Source of the DNA: Phycisphaeraceae bacterium
Lineage (GTDB): Bacteria > Planctomycetota > Phycisphaerae > Phycisphaerales > UBA1924
Reading direction: 5' to 3'
Assembly (NCBI GenBank): GCA_019636555.1
Contig: JAHBXH010000001.1
Coordinates: 930,001 to 994,000 of the forward strand
DNA: 64,000 nucleotides
A program made the position numbers and the translations under genes. The notes beneath the pieces were generated by a model. The model ran no database searches. It was not told the origin of the DNA and saw nothing but the letters and a program-made list of their open reading frames with translations. Each line of letters begins with the position of its first letter. The stretch's first letter is position 1. Positions 17,677-26,807 of this stretch are shown in pieces.

Positions 17677-18954
17677 ATGGCGGATTCCGGCAACCACATC
17701 GTCGGCGGGCGCGAATCCGAACAGGCTCGGATGATTCTCCGTCAGGTTCAGAGTCTTCCGCCGCTCGCGCCGGTTGCAAGCCGGTTGCTTGCCCTCCAGG
17801 ACAGCGCGAAAGTGGACCTCGCGGAGATTGCGAGCCTTGTCGAGACCGATCCCGTGCTTTCGGGTCGGATTCTGGGGCTTTGCCGCAAAGCAGACAGGGG
17901 CGTCGCGGAAAAGATCACGTCGGTGCGTCGGGCGGTCGTGCTGGTCGGGATCGGCGCTGTTCGCGGCGCCGTGCTCGGCGCGAGCGCCTTTGGAGCCTTT
18001 GGCGTCGACGGCGACAAAGCCGAGGGCGCATTCGATCGTGCCGGATTCTGGAAGTACTGCGTGTGCGTGGCGTGCACGGCCGAAATGCTCGCATCGAGCA
18101 ACCGCGCGGCGCTGCGGATCGCGCCCGAGGAAGCGTTTGTTGCCGGGCTGCTCCACGCGATCGGCAAGCTCGTTCTGGATCACGCGCTGCCCAAGGCGTA
18201 CGGGAAAGTGATCGAGCTCGCCCGTCATGAATGCGAACCGAGTGCGACGATCGAACGCCGCGTTCTCGGAGTGGACTATCACCGCGCCGGGAAGGAACTG
18301 GCAGATTTCTGGAATCTCCCGGCGGCCCTGGCTGAGGTCATGCTCCTCCACGCGACGCCCTTCGAAGAGCTTCCGGAGTCGGAAAACAAGGCGATGGTGG
18401 GGCTCATCTCGGGAAGCGCCGCGTTCGTTCAAACGCTGGGGCTTGGATGGAGCGGCGATTTCGCTCTTCCGCCAAAGATCCCGATTCTGCTCCCCGCGGC
18501 CAATATCCGGCCGCCGGAAATGGCGGAGTTCGGCGATCGTCTCCTGCGTGCCGTAAGCGATCGCCTCAGCGCGCTCGGGCTCTCGTCTGTCGGCCCCGCA
18601 GGTCTCGCGATCGAGTCGATCATGGAAGCCACGCGCGAAAACCGCACTCTTCTTCGGACCGTTCGGGATCTTTCGTTCGCCATCCGCGGGCAACTTGCGC
18701 CGGACCAAGCGCCCGTCTCTCCGGAAGCACGCATGCTGGCCGAAGCCGGAAAGCGTGCCAAGCAGAATCTCTCGATCGTGACGTCCAAGACGCAGCTCCT
18801 GGCGATGAGGCTGCACGACGCTCGCGACCGGGCTGCTGCGGCGGCGATCGTCGAAGCATCGCGGGAACTTGAATCAATTCTCGAATCTGCCGTGCGTGGA
18901 ACGGGCGGGTCGTTCCATGAAACTGCGATCAACTCGGTCGCTCCGCACCAGTGA
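17677..18954 (+). CDS. HDOD-domain signalling protein
   Basis: 425 residues. The HDOD domain (about 18-230) has the usual pattern LPPLAPVASRLLAL, EIASLVETDPVLSGRILGL, AVVLVGIGAVRGAVLG and FVAGLLHAIGKLVLD. The catalytic HD dyad is absent, as typical of HDOD. The C-terminal 100 residues are helical and contain RAKQNLSIVTSKTQLLAMRLHD, which vaguely resembles a kinase dimerisation helix without its His. It probably acts as a protein-interaction module downstream of the receiver protein. It overlaps the next gene by GTGA. Confidence 0.85.
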   Translation: MADSGNHIVGGRESEQARMILRQVQSLPPLAPVASRLLALQDSAKVDLAEIASLVETDPVLSGRILGLCRKADRGVAEKITSVRRAVVLVGIGAVRGAVLGASAFGAFGVDGDKAEGAFDRAGFWKYCVCVACTAEMLASSNRAALRIAPEEAFVAGLLHAIGKLVLDHALPKAYGKVIELARHECEPSATIERRVLGVDYHRAGKELADFWNLPAALAEVMLLHATPFEELPESENKAMVGLISGSAAFVQTLGLGWSGDFALPPKIPILLPAANIRPPEMAEFGDRLLRAVSDRLSALGLSSVGPAGLAIESIMEATRENRTLLRTVRDLSFAIRGQLAPDQAPVSPEARMLAEAGKRAKQNLSIVTSKTQLLAMRLHDARDRAAAAAIVEASRELESILESAVRGTGGSFHETAINSVAPHQ

Positions 18955-20147
18955 AGCAAAAGTCGGGCCTCGGGTGCGTCGAAAACCATGTGCGGACCTT
19001 TCCGCACCAGGACGTACCGACAATGGCCGCACGCAAAACCAAGCCGGGTAAGGAATGCGAGAACAGCCAAACCACGATGAGGCGTGAGCAGGTCGTGCTC
19101 GTCGCTCACCCGGTGCGGGCGCGTCGCGACGAGGTCATGCGCGTCCTCTCGAAGCAGGGCTATGACTGCCGCGCGTTCGGATCGGCGGAGGCCGCCGACG
19201 ATGCCATCGTCGAGGGCTTGGGCTCCATCCTTCTGATGGCGGATTCGATCGCGGACCAGATTCTTTCGGCGCGCTCCGTCGAGACAGTTGTGCTGCTTTG
19301 CGAAACCGTCGACGCGAAATCGGCGCGCCGCGCGATCGAACTTCGCTGCGACGACTTTGCCGATGAGCGACTGGAATTGAATGAGTTCGTCGCGATCGTG
19401 GAGAGGGCCGCGGCCGCGCGCGGCGCTGCCAGCGCGCGGGAGCGCCGGCTCCGCGGTCTCTGCCGAAAGCTGAACGCCTCGCGCCGCGAACTCTCGAAGG
19501 AACTGACGCGGCTGTGCGCCGAGATGACCGAGTCGTACGCCGAGCTCGCGGGCACAATCGATACGGTCGCCATGGCGGGAGAATTCACGGGCCTGATCCG
19601 CCAGGAGATCGAGCTCGAAAGCCTGATGCGCACCAGCCTCGAATTCATGCTCGCCAAGTTCGGCTCCACCAACGCGGCGCTCTTTCTCCCATCAAGCAGC
19701 GGCGACTGGACGCTCGGCGCCTACGTGAATTACGACCGGGCGCGCGACTCGGCGGAGATGATGCTGGATCACCTCGCCGACACGGTTCCGGGCCGGATGG
19801 ATGAGATCGGTTCGACGGTGCTCCTCGAAGGCGAAGCGCAGGTCAAGCGGGCTCTGCCCGGCGCAGCGGAGTGGCTGGGCGACTGCGCCGTGCTCGCCTC
19901 TCCCGCGGTGCACGAAGGAGAGACCCTCGCGTGCATCGTTCTCTTCCGTGATCGGACGTCGCCTTTTCCCGAGCACGCTCGCCAGTCACTCCAATCGCTC
20001 TCGAAGATCCTCGCCAGCCAGTTCGGCCGGGTGATCAAGGTGCACCACCGGCACCTTCCCAAGGAGGAGTGGGCGAGTCCCGGGGATCCCTTCCCCACCC
20101 ACAGCGAAGAGCTCGAAGATCAGGACGATTGCGATCTTCTCGGCTGA
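18951..20147 (+). CDS. Degenerate receiver plus GAF-domain protein
   Basis: 398 residues from GTG 18951, which overlaps the previous stop; ATG 19023 or 19078 is possible and would fit the first conserved strand better. Residues about 45-150 fold like a receiver (VVLVAHPVRARRDEVMRVLSKQGY) but lack the phosphoacceptor Asp. A coiled coil (about 155-200) leads to a GAF-like domain (about 210-370; MRTSLEFMLAKFGSTNAALFL and VLASPAVHEGETLACIVLF). The tail is acidic. It is the last gene of the operon with the HTH-receiver and HDOD genes. Confidence 0.78.
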   Translation: MKQKSGLGCVENHVRTFPHQDVPTMAARKTKPGKECENSQTTMRREQVVLVAHPVRARRDEVMRVLSKQGYDCRAFGSAEAADDAIVEGLGSILLMADSIADQILSARSVETVVLLCETVDAKSARRAIELRCDDFADERLELNEFVAIVERAAAARGAASARERRLRGLCRKLNASRRELSKELTRLCAEMTESYAELAGTIDTVAMAGEFTGLIRQEIELESLMRTSLEFMLAKFGSTNAALFLPSSSGDWTLGAYVNYDRARDSAEMMLDHLADTVPGRMDEIGSTVLLEGEAQVKRALPGAAEWLGDCAVLASPAVHEGETLACIVLFRDRTSPFPEHARQSLQSLSKILASQFGRVIKVHHRHLPKEEWASPGDPFPTHSEELEDQDDCDLLG

Positions 20148-20167
20148 GCGGAAGCCCCAGATGCCCG

Positions 20168-23100
20168 CTACTTGGGTCGCTTGAAAATGTCCTTGATCAG
20201 ATCGACAGCCTTTTCGGGGTTGACGTTCTTGATGAAGTTCTTGCCGAACATGGCCGCGTCCGGCGCTGCCTTGGTTTGCCCCATCGGTCCCTTGAAGCGA
20301 ATCGGAACCATCGTGGACTGATTGATCATGTTGCCCGCGGTCCCGACCCCGGGAATCCGATTGAATACTCCCGCAACGTCTTCGACGAGCTGACCGACCG
20401 GAACCCAAGCGACCATGTCCACGTAGCTCTGCGGCAGATCGACCGTTCCCTCGATGTCCATATTGAACTCGCCCATGGGAAACGTCCAGCGCGGATAGGT
20501 GATCACCCCGTCGGTGATCGAAAGGTTCAATGGCTTCAGGCGCTGAAAAATCTTTCCTTGGTCCTTTGTCTTGATCGCCCGAAGCAGCGCACCGAACGTG
20601 CCCGACGTCTTGAATCTCGCGTCCCCGGGGTCGATGTTCAGCGTGCCGTTGAGCTTGGCGGTGTTCCCGTCGAGCGGTATCGCGAGCTGAGGCGACGAGA
20701 TCACCGCCTGCTTGTCTTCATAGCGTTTTTCAACGTCCGCGATCATCGGCAGGACATCGGACAATCGCTTCTCGAGCCCCAGATCCACGCGACGGAGCGT
20801 GATGTTGAGCGGCGCGACCAGCACGCCGTTCTGCGCATTTCCCTTCAGCGACATTTCCGCGCGGGGGCGCTGCGTCGTCGCACCGTTCTCGGAGACCGCT
20901 CCTGTTTCGGTGCTTTTCGCGCTGAACGAAACGCTCCCGCCCGCCTTCGAGAAATTCTGCGCATCGAGCGCGACGTTCACGCTCGGGCCGAGGATCTCGC
21001 CGGGCAATCCGTTCTTGACGCTGAAAGCATCGACAAGTGCCGACGGCAAGGAGCGGATATCTCCCTTCGCCGTGATGATCGGATTCGAAGCCTCGATCAA
21101 TCCCGTGGGTGTCGAAATCCCGGAGATCGTTCCCTTGATCGTGCCGCCGCCCGGTCCCGATTTCGCGGGATCGGGCACGACCGCGAGTTTCCCGAAGCCG
21201 AGGTCAAACGCCAGCGAAATCGGCTGCCCGGGCGATGCCGGCCCCGACAGAACCTTGAGCACCGCGTCGCCCATCTGGGTGCGCACGCTGCGCGAATCGA
21301 CAAGTTCGAGCGAAGGAAGCCGCGCCGTCGCGTCGAGCGCGAAAACCCCAGGAAACGCCGGGCCCTGGATCCCCCGTTCCGTGTTCGTCCGGGCGATCAC
21401 CGCTTTGGAAACCACAAGCTCGGCACGCGCAGGAGCCGCCAGGCTGAGATCGGTGTCTTGTTTTCCCTGTCCCTTCCCGAGAACAAATCGGTCGAACCAC
21501 GCAGGATCAATCGTCCATGTGATCGGTTCAGGAGATTCAAGTGAGAGCCGATCGCCCTCCGCTCGAGCGTGCAACGGCTTCTTGATCTCGAGCCGTTGCG
21601 ATGCCAGCGTGATGTCCGCGGCGAGGTCCGCTTTCGAAAACGCTTCCGCGACTCCGATCGCTGCGCCGCTCGGTGGCGAAATCCGGGTTGCGGCCCTGAT
21701 CGTCGCGCTCGGCCCGAGTGCGCCCGACACGAGCAGAGGTTGCCCGAGAGCGCGATCCAGTCCCGCCGTGTTCATGCCGCTCAATCCCACTTCAACATTT
21801 GCCGGCCCCGCGAGTGTGAGATTGGCTCCGAGCGGGAGCGTCGCTTTCGCATCGAGGTTGCCCATCGACGATCCATCCGCGGAAAGCAGCACGCCGCCCG
21901 CGCTGGCCGCGGCTTGCCCGCCCGAACCCTCGCCCAAAGCCGAAAGGGGCATATCCGCTTGAATCGCAAAGTCTTGGAGGCCGTATGCCTGCGCACCGGA
22001 TTGCACGATCGCCTGGCCCGGGATCGATGCCTTTGCCTTCAGCACACCCGCTTTCGCAAGAACGGGTGAGCCCTCTGCATCGAGCGGAACACTCAACGGT
22101 TCCGTGGAAAACGAATAGGAAACGGGCGCGCGCAGCCGCGGCTTGTCCGCCGCGTTGCCACTCACGAGCGCGTCGAGCAACCCCGGTGTGAGCGTGCCCT
22201 TGCCGGTCGCGATCGCGACAATCGCCGACGAATTGATGTCTGCATTCACCCCCGCGCTGGTGCGAGCCCCCTGAACGTTTGCTTTCACCGACATCGCCTG
22301 CGCATCCGCGCCACGCGAAGAATCGAGCGAGATCGTGACCGTATCCCCGACGGCCTCGCGGACCAGAGCGCCCATTGTCGTAGCGGACTGCGCCGATCGA
22401 GGGAGTGCATCAGCCAGAGTCGCCGGCAAACCGGAGACCTCCACGTGCCCGAATGCAAGGGCCGGACCCAGCTTTTGTGCGAGTCCCGCGCCGCCTCCCG
22501 GCTTGGGCGCGCCGATCGAGTCGAGCGCGTGCGGCAACGAAAGATCGGCCGCGATCTTCACAGGTGCGCCGTCGGTTGATGCATCTGAATCGACCCGGAC
22601 GACCGCCCCCTTGCCCGGGGCGAGCGCGACATCTGCGTTCAACGCACGAAGGTCGATCGCGACGGGTCTGCCCCTGACCTGGTCTTTTCCGGGCGGGACC
22701 TGCGCGGTGAGCGACCAGCCGCTCAGCGTGGCCTTCGCCTGTGCCGCGAGTTGATCGAGCTTTGGCTTGCGCGTCCCCGACTCCAGCGGCAGATTCAGCG
22801 ACGTGACGTCCAACGACAACTGGCCGCTCGGGTTCGCGAGTGAGAGATTCGGGCTCTTGAGCGTTCGGGCCGCGATCGCGCCGGCGTTTGCGAGCCGAAG
22901 CGAAATCCCCTTGCCGCGTGCCGCGAGTGCCTGATCAGTCACACGCAGTTCCGCGATTGCTTCGGCGGACTGTGCGCGCGCATTCACATCCAGGTCGATC
23001 ACGCCGCTCTCGGTCTTTGCGGTCAGATCGACATCGGCGGTTGGGCCGATGTCGCGCGGCAGATCGAGCGCGACTCCGGACGATGCCAACGCCCCCGAAA

Positions 23101-24538
23101 CGATCGGCTGCAGTATCCCCGTCGCGGCGCCGCGGAGCGCGACGCGCCCATCGATCGCACCGGGCAAGCCAGAACGTGGAGCGCCATTCGCATCGAGAAG
23201 CCCCGAAGCAGAAATATCCGCCTTGAGGTCGCCTCCCGAAGCGGTGTTGCCGCCGGTTGCGATCGTCGACTCCGCGTCCGCCGTCACGCGAACGACCCCG
23301 GCAAGATCCTCGCTCGCGAGTGCGGCCTTAAACGCCGGAATAGAAACCTTGGACGGGGGCTGGCCTTCTCCAAGAGCAATCGTCCCGGCAGTATTCGCCA
23401 GCGTTGCCGTGCCGCGCACGCGCGCATTTCGCAGATCGAGACCGGCCGTCGGCAGCTTGAGCGAGAGTTCTTCGATCTGGAATTCCGTGTCCGGTGCCGA
23501 CGTGACGACGAACCCGCCGGTCGAAGGAGGGACGTAGTTGTCGAGGATCGCGCGCGTCCCGGCGCTCGTGATCTTCGCGTGCGCGGGTTTCACGAGCGAC
23601 ACCACGCCGTCCTTGAGCGCGAACTGCGCATTCGCTTGCGCGCCTGCGCTCCGCAGGTTGAGCGAAGCATTCCCTCCGCCGAAGTCGCCGCTCGCCTGCG
23701 ATTCGATCGAAACCGTTTCGCCGAGGATGGATTTCAGATGGCGCTCCTGCCCCGTCGCGGTTGCGACAAGCGCATCGACGAGCGCGACCGAGAGATCATC
23801 CATCTTGACCGACGCATTCACTTTCGGCGAGTTTTTCGCGAGGCTCGCGCTATCGAGATGAATGCTGCCGTCGGGCTGTACCCAGTTCTCGACCTTGACG
23901 TTCGCGGAAATCGGAGACGCACCGGACTTCGCATCAAAGTCGATCGTCAGAGGCTCGCCGATCCGGATGTTCGCGACGGTTTTCACATCGCGTAATTCGG
24001 CGACAGTCGCGCCAGCCGCGTCGATCACGCCGACCTTACTCAGACTCATCTCGATCCGGGCCTGCAGGTCTTTCGGCAGTGGTATCCGGTCGGTTGTGAC
24101 CGAAACTGTCGTTCCGCCGCTCGTCGGCTTCGGAGCCGATGCCCCGGCGCCTTCTCGAAGCTCGGCATCGCCCGTTATCCGGATCGTTCCGAGGTTGTAC
24201 CAATTGCCCGCGAGCGCGAGCAGCCCGCGATCGATCGAAACGTTGAGGTTTCCCGCCGGTTTCGCCTTGGCGTCCGTCAGCGCGAGCCGCACCTGCTGAT
24301 CACCGAACCAGCCGAGCGACGACGATGCGATGGTCGCGTGCACGCGATCCGAGTTCAGCACGGTCCGCCCGTTCAGAAACGGCGACGCCAGACGAGGCAA
24401 GAGCGCCACGATCACCAGCAGGATCAGCACAATCCCGCCGAGGACCATCAGGATGCGCCGCCCACGTCCCGCGCGTTTCGCGGGCCGATCGAGCAACGCC
24501 GCGGATTCTTCCGAACTCAAGCCCGGTTCCTTGTTCAT
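20168..24538 (-). CDS. Giant AsmA/TamB-like membrane-anchored protein
   Basis: 1456 residues from ATG 24538 with an AGGAG ribosome site. A cytoplasmic start and one membrane helix (about 29-50, ILMVLGGIVLILLVIVALLP) precede a very long repetitive beta-rich extracytoplasmic region. That region has many strands of the form GxxxLxxxGxV and DVxLTAKTESG. It ends with KGPMGQTKAAPDAA and a basic tail. This is the layout of AsmA-like proteins, which act as lipid-transfer bridges or assembly factors between membranes. Length is well above classical AsmA. No TamB partner (BamA-like) is nearby. Convergent with the signalling operon. Confidence 0.72.
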   Translation of the reverse strand: MNKEPGLSSEESAALLDRPAKRAGRGRRILMVLGGIVLILLVIVALLPRLASPFLNGRTVLNSDRVHATIASSSLGWFGDQQVRLALTDAKAKPAGNLNVSIDRGLLALAGNWYNLGTIRITGDAELREGAGASAPKPTSGGTTVSVTTDRIPLPKDLQARIEMSLSKVGVIDAAGATVAELRDVKTVANIRIGEPLTIDFDAKSGASPISANVKVENWVQPDGSIHLDSASLAKNSPKVNASVKMDDLSVALVDALVATATGQERHLKSILGETVSIESQASGDFGGGNASLNLRSAGAQANAQFALKDGVVSLVKPAHAKITSAGTRAILDNYVPPSTGGFVVTSAPDTEFQIEELSLKLPTAGLDLRNARVRGTATLANTAGTIALGEGQPPSKVSIPAFKAALASEDLAGVVRVTADAESTIATGGNTASGGDLKADISASGLLDANGAPRSGLPGAIDGRVALRGAATGILQPIVSGALASSGVALDLPRDIGPTADVDLTAKTESGVIDLDVNARAQSAEAIAELRVTDQALAARGKGISLRLANAGAIAARTLKSPNLSLANPSGQLSLDVTSLNLPLESGTRKPKLDQLAAQAKATLSGWSLTAQVPPGKDQVRGRPVAIDLRALNADVALAPGKGAVVRVDSDASTDGAPVKIAADLSLPHALDSIGAPKPGGGAGLAQKLGPALAFGHVEVSGLPATLADALPRSAQSATTMGALVREAVGDTVTISLDSSRGADAQAMSVKANVQGARTSAGVNADINSSAIVAIATGKGTLTPGLLDALVSGNAADKPRLRAPVSYSFSTEPLSVPLDAEGSPVLAKAGVLKAKASIPGQAIVQSGAQAYGLQDFAIQADMPLSALGEGSGGQAAASAGGVLLSADGSSMGNLDAKATLPLGANLTLAGPANVEVGLSGMNTAGLDRALGQPLLVSGALGPSATIRAATRISPPSGAAIGVAEAFSKADLAADITLASQRLEIKKPLHARAEGDRLSLESPEPITWTIDPAWFDRFVLGKGQGKQDTDLSLAAPARAELVVSKAVIARTNTERGIQGPAFPGVFALDATARLPSLELVDSRSVRTQMGDAVLKVLSGPASPGQPISLAFDLGFGKLAVVPDPAKSGPGGGTIKGTISGISTPTGLIEASNPIITAKGDIRSLPSALVDAFSVKNGLPGEILGPSVNVALDAQNFSKAGGSVSFSAKSTETGAVSENGATTQRPRAEMSLKGNAQNGVLVAPLNITLRRVDLGLEKRLSDVLPMIADVEKRYEDKQAVISSPQLAIPLDGNTAKLNGTLNIDPGDARFKTSGTFGALLRAIKTKDQGKIFQRLKPLNLSITDGVITYPRWTFPMGEFNMDIEGTVDLPQSYVDMVAWVPVGQLVEDVAGVFNRIPGVGTAGNMINQSTMVPIRFKGPMGQTKAAPDAAMFGKNFIKNVNPEKAVDLIKDIFKRPK

Positions 24539-24683
24539 GCCATCCACTCCTGGTGGGCGAGGCGCCACACCTCCGAAAGTATTCGATGCGGCCCACGGCG
24601 CCACGCTCCGATCAGGATTTCATGCCGACGACCTGCGCAACGGCTTTCGTGAAAAGACTTTGCGTCGCGGCTCATTTTCAATC

Positions 24684-24706
24684 GTTTCTGAAACTTTCGC
24701 TATACT
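24684..24706 (+). promoter_or_regulatory. Candidate promoter and operator of the GbsR-type gene
   Basis: A TATACT -10 box (24701-24706) lies 36 nt before the start codon. The perfect dyad GTTTC-T-GAAAC (24684-24694) sits in the spacer just upstream. The -35 region is poor, which fits a regulated promoter. Autoregulation by the GbsR-type protein is an inference. Confidence 0.5.
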
Positions 24707-24742
24707 CATGTCGTACGACGTCGGGCATCCCGAGGGCGATTC

Positions 24743-25339
24743 ATGCAGCCAGCACAACTCAGAGAGGCTCAGGATCGATTTGTGGCCGTTTGGGGGCAAA
24801 TGGGAAGTGCCTGGGGCATCAGCCGCACCATGGCGGAAGTGCATGCTCTGCTGTACATCACGGGCGAGCCGCTCTGCACCGATGACATCATGGAGCGCCT
24901 GCAGATTTCTCGGGGCAACGCCAGCATGTCCATGCGCGCTCTGCTCGATTGGGGCATCGTCGAGCGCGTGCATCGCCGGGGAGACCGAAAAGAATACTTC
25001 AAAGCAGAGGGCGAAGTGTGGGCAATGTTCCGCGCGATCGTCCGAGAGCGCATGAAGCGCGAAGTCGATCCGCTCCGTGCCCAGCTCTATGAGATCCGCG
25101 ATCAGACCGGCGAGCGTGCCGGACGCGATCCGAGCGCCGACCTGCTCGCGCACAACAAGCGATTGGATGAACTTCTCCGTTTCTTCCAGACGCTCGAAGG
25201 TGTCTCGAACTCCTTCGTCAGCCCCGCCGGCAAGGGGCTTCAGGCCGCGGCAAAAATACTCGGCTACATCGGCGGCGCGAGCGGAGCGACGAATCCCGCG
25301 CCCAGCCGGGATCAATCCGATACGAAGGAAGCGGGTTGA
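24743..25339 (+). CDS. GbsR/MarR-family transcriptional regulator
   Basis: 198 residues from ATG 24743 with GAGGG upstream. The winged-helix pattern of the GbsR family is clear: WGISRTMAEVHALLYI, CTDDIMERLQISRGNASMSMRALLDWGIV and the wing HRRGDRKEYFKA. A C-terminal helical dimerisation part follows. Family members repress osmoprotectant or membrane-stress genes, but no such target is adjacent. The next gene is tmk, whose possible TTG start (25336) overlaps this stop. Confidence 0.9.
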   Translation: MQPAQLREAQDRFVAVWGQMGSAWGISRTMAEVHALLYITGEPLCTDDIMERLQISRGNASMSMRALLDWGIVERVHRRGDRKEYFKAEGEVWAMFRAIVRERMKREVDPLRAQLYEIRDQTGERAGRDPSADLLAHNKRLDELLRFFQTLEGVSNSFVSPAGKGLQAAAKILGYIGGASGATNPAPSRDQSDTKEAG

Positions 25340-25389
25340 TCGAGACACACGGTCGAGAATTCACGCGACCGGCGGCTACACTCGACTTG

Positions 25390-26124
25390 ATGCCGCAACC
25401 GACCAATTCCGGCGCAGAAATCAACGAATCGTGGCCGATCGCGCTCGCCGGAAAATTCCTCGTCTTCGAAGGGCCCGACGGCTCGGGCAAGAGCACCCAG
25501 ATGAAGCGATTGACCGACGCCTGTCAGTCGCGCGGCATCCAGGTGACCACCGTCCGCGAGCCCGGCGGCACTTCGGTCGGTGAACAGATCCGAAGTGTTC
25601 TGCTCGATCCATCATCCACCATGACTCTCCGCTGCGAGATGCTGCTGTATATGGCGAGCCGAGCGCAGCTTGTCGAAGAAACGGTGAAGCCCGCCCTCGC
25701 CGCCGGCCATCTTGTCATCGCCGATCGCTTCCTGACTTCAACTTTCGCGTATCAGGGCGCCGGGGGAGGCTTGCTGCCGGAGGACATCCGCGCTGTCGGC
25801 AAAGTCGCAACGCTCGGTCTGTCGCCCGATCTTGTGCTGATCTACTACGTCGATGTCGAAACCGCAACCGCGCGCACGCGCGGCGTGCCTGTCAACGCCG
25901 GCAAGAAAAAAGCGGCGCAGGCCGAGGCCTTGCGGGGCGTGACGCTTTTCGATGACCGAATCGAGCAGCGCTCCGACGATTTCCGGCGCCGCGTGCACGA
26001 GAGTTACCTTGCTCAGGCCAAGGCCGATCCGGCGCACCACGCGCTCATCGACGCCAAGGCAAACGCGGATCAGGTCTGGGAAGCGACGGTTCGCGAACTC
26101 GGTTCGCGATTTCGCACCGCCTGA
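25390..26124 (+). CDS. tmk: Thymidylate kinase
   Basis: Phosphorylates dTMP to dTDP. 244 residues from ATG 25390. An upstream TTG at 25336, overlapping the previous stop and preceded by AAGGA, is an equally possible start and would add 18 residues. The P-loop is FEGPDGSGKST (about 26-36). VREPGG, LLYMASRAQLVEE and the DRF motif in IADRFLTSTFAYQG follow. The LID region is long, with a Lys-rich segment (VNAGKKKAAQAEA) that makes the protein longer than the usual 205-215. Co-transcribed with the GbsR-type regulator. Confidence 0.93.
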   Translation: MPQPTNSGAEINESWPIALAGKFLVFEGPDGSGKSTQMKRLTDACQSRGIQVTTVREPGGTSVGEQIRSVLLDPSSTMTLRCEMLLYMASRAQLVEETVKPALAAGHLVIADRFLTSTFAYQGAGGGLLPEDIRAVGKVATLGLSPDLVLIYYVDVETATARTRGVPVNAGKKKAAQAEALRGVTLFDDRIEQRSDDFRRRVHESYLAQAKADPAHHALIDAKANADQVWEATVRELGSRFRTA

Positions 26125-26125
26125 C

Positions 26126-26554
26126 TTACGGCGCCCGGTAATACCCGCGATACGGCCGGTAGTAGAGCACATCGTTCGGCCGACGGAACACCGTGACCGT
26201 GTTCGCGGTCGATGGCAGAGTGAACTGATACTGCCAGTACAAAGAAGGCGGTTCGGCCGACGCGTAGTACGACAACGGCTCGCCCGGCGGCCCCGTCACA
26301 ACACCGAACGCTCCGTCGTTGCGATCAAGGTCGGCGTGATACTCCGCCATCGCGAGCGGCGAATCGTTCACCGAGTCGGCCGGCAGCACGCCGGCCCACG
26401 CGGTGGAATGAGACGGACCCGGACCTTCGGGTGCGCTCGCGAGCGTCGCCCGTGGAGTGCCTTGCTCCGTGTAGCGGACCGATGTGCACGCGCCAAGCGA
26501 TGCGGACAGCAGGGCCGTGCCAACGAGCGCGCCATGACGACTCTTCTTGATCAC
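26126..26554 (-). CDS. Small lipoprotein of unknown function
   Basis: 142 residues from GTG 26554. The signal peptide ends in the lipobox LGAC with Cys23. The mature part is Pro/Tyr-rich and ends in YYRPYRGYYRAP, with no recognised domain. It is convergent with tmk, with 1 bp between the two stops. The ribosome site is weak. Confidence 0.65.
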   Translation of the reverse strand: MIKKSRHGALVGTALLSASLGACTSVRYTEQGTPRATLASAPEGPGPSHSTAWAGVLPADSVNDSPLAMAEYHADLDRNDGAFGVVTGPPGEPLSYYASAEPPSLYWQYQFTLPSTANTVTVFRRPNDVLYYRPYRGYYRAP

Positions 26555-26807
26555 GATTCAAACTTAACCCCATTCTTCAGTTTGTGGCCACAATTCGCTC
26601 CAAAAGCGATTCGGTTCGTGCCGTTTGCGCGGTGTTTGCGTCCGTGTTCGCAAGCTGCTGGGTGGGCGCGCCCCACTCTGAAGAAACATTTAGGGACCGA
26701 TATCGCGGACGGCACTGTGCATTTCCGCTGGTCGTGTTAGCCTCACGTTGTTGCCGATCGCTCGGCGCGAGCGGTGGTGCGGCGAAAAAAAATCAGGAGA
26801 ACGACCA

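Noticed and set aside
20069..21544. Long plus-strand frames opposite the AsmA-like gene
   Set aside because: Antisense shadows in high-GC DNA, with Arg/His-rich translations and no ribosome sites.
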